Assembly: GCA_902803745.1 (NCBI GenBank)
Contig: CADCRB010000108.1
Coordinates: 1-6,682 of the forward strand
DNA: 6,682 nucleotides
Source: an uncultured Lachnospiraceae bacterium
GTDB taxonomy: Bacteria; Bacillota; Clostridia; Lachnospirales; Lachnospiraceae
Reading direction: 5' to 3'
Shown here: piece after piece, positions 5,495 to 6,682 of the stretch
How the letters are laid out: every line of letters starts with the position of its first letter
Position numbering within the stretch: position 1 is the stretch's first letter
The notes under the pieces: generated by a model
The model's database searches: none
What the model was told of the DNA's origin: nothing
Seen by the model: only the letters and a program-made list of their open reading frames with translations
Translations under genes and position numbers: made by a program

Positions 5495-6682
5495 AGCAGA
5501 ATAAAAATATACAATGCAACCATCATAACCATGCTTAATGGAATGGATGTGATAAAGAATGGGGTGCTGACGACAGATGGCGAAAGGATAAGCTATGCAG
5601 GAGAAAGCGAGGCTGCTCCGAGGGATGTAAAGTATGACAGGGAGATAGACGCCTGCGGCAATATCATAATGCCCGGATTTAAGAACGCTCATACTCACAG
5701 CGGTATGACCTTCCTGCGTTCCTATGCTGATGATCTTCCTCTTGACAGATGGCTTAATGAATCCATATTCCCCAGGGAAGCAAAGCTTCGGGATGATGAC
5801 ATTTACTGGTGTACCAAGCTGGCAGTAATGGAATATCTTACCAGCGGTATCACAGCCTGCTTTGATATGTACTTAAGGCCCTATGAGATAGCCAGGGCAA
5901 CGGAGGAATGCGGTTTCAGGTGTGTACAGACCGGAAGCATGAATAATTTCTCCCAGTCTTTAGAGCTTCAGGAGGAATGGATCAATGAGCTTAACGGCCA
6001 CAATCCACTGACCTCATACATTCCCGGATATCACGCGGAGTATACCTGCTCAAAGGAGCTTCTGGAGGGACTCTCAAAGCTTGCCCATAAGTATAATACT
6101 CCGGTCTGGGGCCATAATTCAGAAACAGAATCAGAGGTTTCAGGCTGTATCGAAAGATACGGCATTACTCCCACAAAGCTTGCGGATTCACTGGGACTTT
6201 ACGATAACGGCGGAGGCGGATATCACTGCGTTTATATGTCGGATGAAGATATTGAGATCTTTAAGAAACGCGGCCTTTATGCGGTTACTAATCCGGGCTC
6301 CAATACAAAGCTTGCTTCAGGGATCGCGCCGATTTCAAGGCTCATTAATGAAGGGGTAGGACTTGCCATCGGAACTGACGGGCCTGCCAGCAACAACTGT
6401 CTCGATATGTTCAGGGAAATGTTCCTTACCGCGGCATTGCCCAAGCTCAGAGAAAAAGATGCATCTGCCGTAGATGCAGATGATGTTCTCTTCATGGCAA
6501 CAGTCGGCGGGGCAAGGGCTATGGGGCTTGATGACTGTGATGCGCTGGCTGAAGGAAAGTATGCGGATCTTACAATGATAGATATGACCAGGCCCGAGAT
6601 GCAGCCTGTCTGTAATCTTACAAAGAATCTGGTATATTCGGGATCCAAAGCAGATGTGAAAATGACTATGGTGGCCGGTAAG
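5492..6682 (+). CDS. mtaD: 5-methylthioadenosine/S-adenosylhomocysteine deaminase, 3' end outside window
   Basis: An open frame of 397 codons runs to the window end without a stop. Family members are about 430 aa, so roughly 30 residues are missing. It is an amidohydrolase of the MtaD/TrzN/guanine-deaminase group, which deaminates MTA, S-adenosylhomocysteine or, in some members, 5'-deoxyadenosine to the inosine analogue with release of ammonia. Metal and catalytic residues are all present: HTH at 67-69, His181 in GYHAEYTC, His208 and Glu211 in GHNSETESEV, His245 in GYHCVYMSDED, and Asp296 in GTDGPASNN. The spacing between His181 and His208 (27 residues) is the same as between the equivalent residues in Thermotoga TM0936, as I recall them. 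Glu96 in PREAKL is a likely ribose contact. Residues 1-60 and from about 350 on form the usual beta-sandwich domain. Coupling to mtnA supports a 5'-modified adenosine substrate rather than guanine or cytosine. Confidence 0.92.
   Translation, partial: MSRIKIYNATIITMLNGMDVIKNGVLTTDGERISYAGESEAAPRDVKYDREIDACGNIIMPGFKNAHTHSGMTFLRSYADDLPLDRWLNESIFPREAKLRDDDIYWCTKLAVMEYLTSGITACFDMYLRPYEIARATEECGFRCVQTGSMNNFSQSLELQEEWINELNGHNPLTSYIPGYHAEYTCSKELLEGLSKLAHKYNTPVWGHNSETESEVSGCIERYGITPTKLADSLGLYDNGGGGYHCVYMSDEDIEIFKKRGLYAVTNPGSNTKLASGIAPISRLINEGVGLAIGTDGPASNNCLDMFREMFLTAALPKLREKDASAVDADDVLFMATVGGARAMGLDDCDALAEGKYADLTMIDMTRPEMQPVCNLTKNLVYSGSKADVKMTMVAGK

Noticed and set aside
6277..6648. Minus-strand open frame of 123 codons inside mtaD
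   Set aside because: The plus strand here carries the metal-ligand GTDG motif of the deaminase; the Ser/Ala-rich minus-strand product is a shadow.
1..6682. CRISPR array, insertion sequence, prophage or defence system
   Set aside because: No regularly spaced direct repeats, transposase, terminal inverted repeats or phage-type genes are seen; all genes are metabolic or ribosome-modifying apart from one small unknown.

Overview
The window looks like chromosomal DNA of a Gram-positive clostridial bacterium, most likely a member of the Lachnospiraceae. This is inferred from moderate GC (about mid-40s % by eye), heavy use of ATA, AGA and AGG codons, strong purine-rich ribosome binding sites, TTGxxx/TATAAT-like promoters, and protein sequences that read like those of that family. 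No mobile element, CRISPR array, tRNA or rRNA is visible. All eight genes share a similar codon style, so nothing suggests recent transfer.

Layout. (1) Positions 1-268 hold the 3' end of a ribose-phosphate pyrophosphokinase gene (prs). It converges, with three bases between the stop codons, on a minus-strand PlsC-type acyltransferase (272-985). (2) A 184-base intergenic region separates plsC from a plus-strand DegV/FakB-type fatty-acid-binding protein gene (1170-2060). It carries a near-consensus extended -10 promoter, a perfect dyad over the -10 box, and a leader able to fold into a long hairpin. (3) A minus-strand prmA gene (ribosomal protein L11 methyltransferase, 2070-3044) converges on degV with nine bases between. 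(4) prmA diverges, from physically overlapping promoters, from a small gene of unknown function (3130-3537, 135 aa, charged tail). (5) That small gene is followed by a tightly packed plus-strand cluster: purine nucleoside phosphorylase (punA, 3585-4406), methylthioribose-1-phosphate isomerase (mtnA, 4407-5492) and a methylthioadenosine/S-adenosylhomocysteine deaminase (mtaD, from 5492, cut by the window end).

How the genes fit together. plsC and degV, back to back, both fit membrane phospholipid synthesis: FakB-type proteins present exogenous fatty acids for phosphorylation, and PlsC acylates lysophosphatidate. The last three genes form a plausible pathway. MtaD would deaminate 5'-methylthioadenosine (MTA) to 5'-methylthioinosine (possibly also 5'-deoxyadenosine to 5'-deoxyinosine). 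The phosphorylase would split this to hypoxanthine and the 5-modified ribose-1-phosphate. MtnA would isomerise the sugar phosphate to the ribulose-1-phosphate. This is a deaminase-first salvage route that needs neither MTA nucleosidase nor methylthioribose kinase. The phosphorylase has Ser where trimeric PNPs normally carry the His that contacts the ribose 5'-OH, which fits a substrate modified at the 5' position. This is the most interesting signal in the window. The pathway assignment is inference; the individual enzyme families are well supported by motifs.
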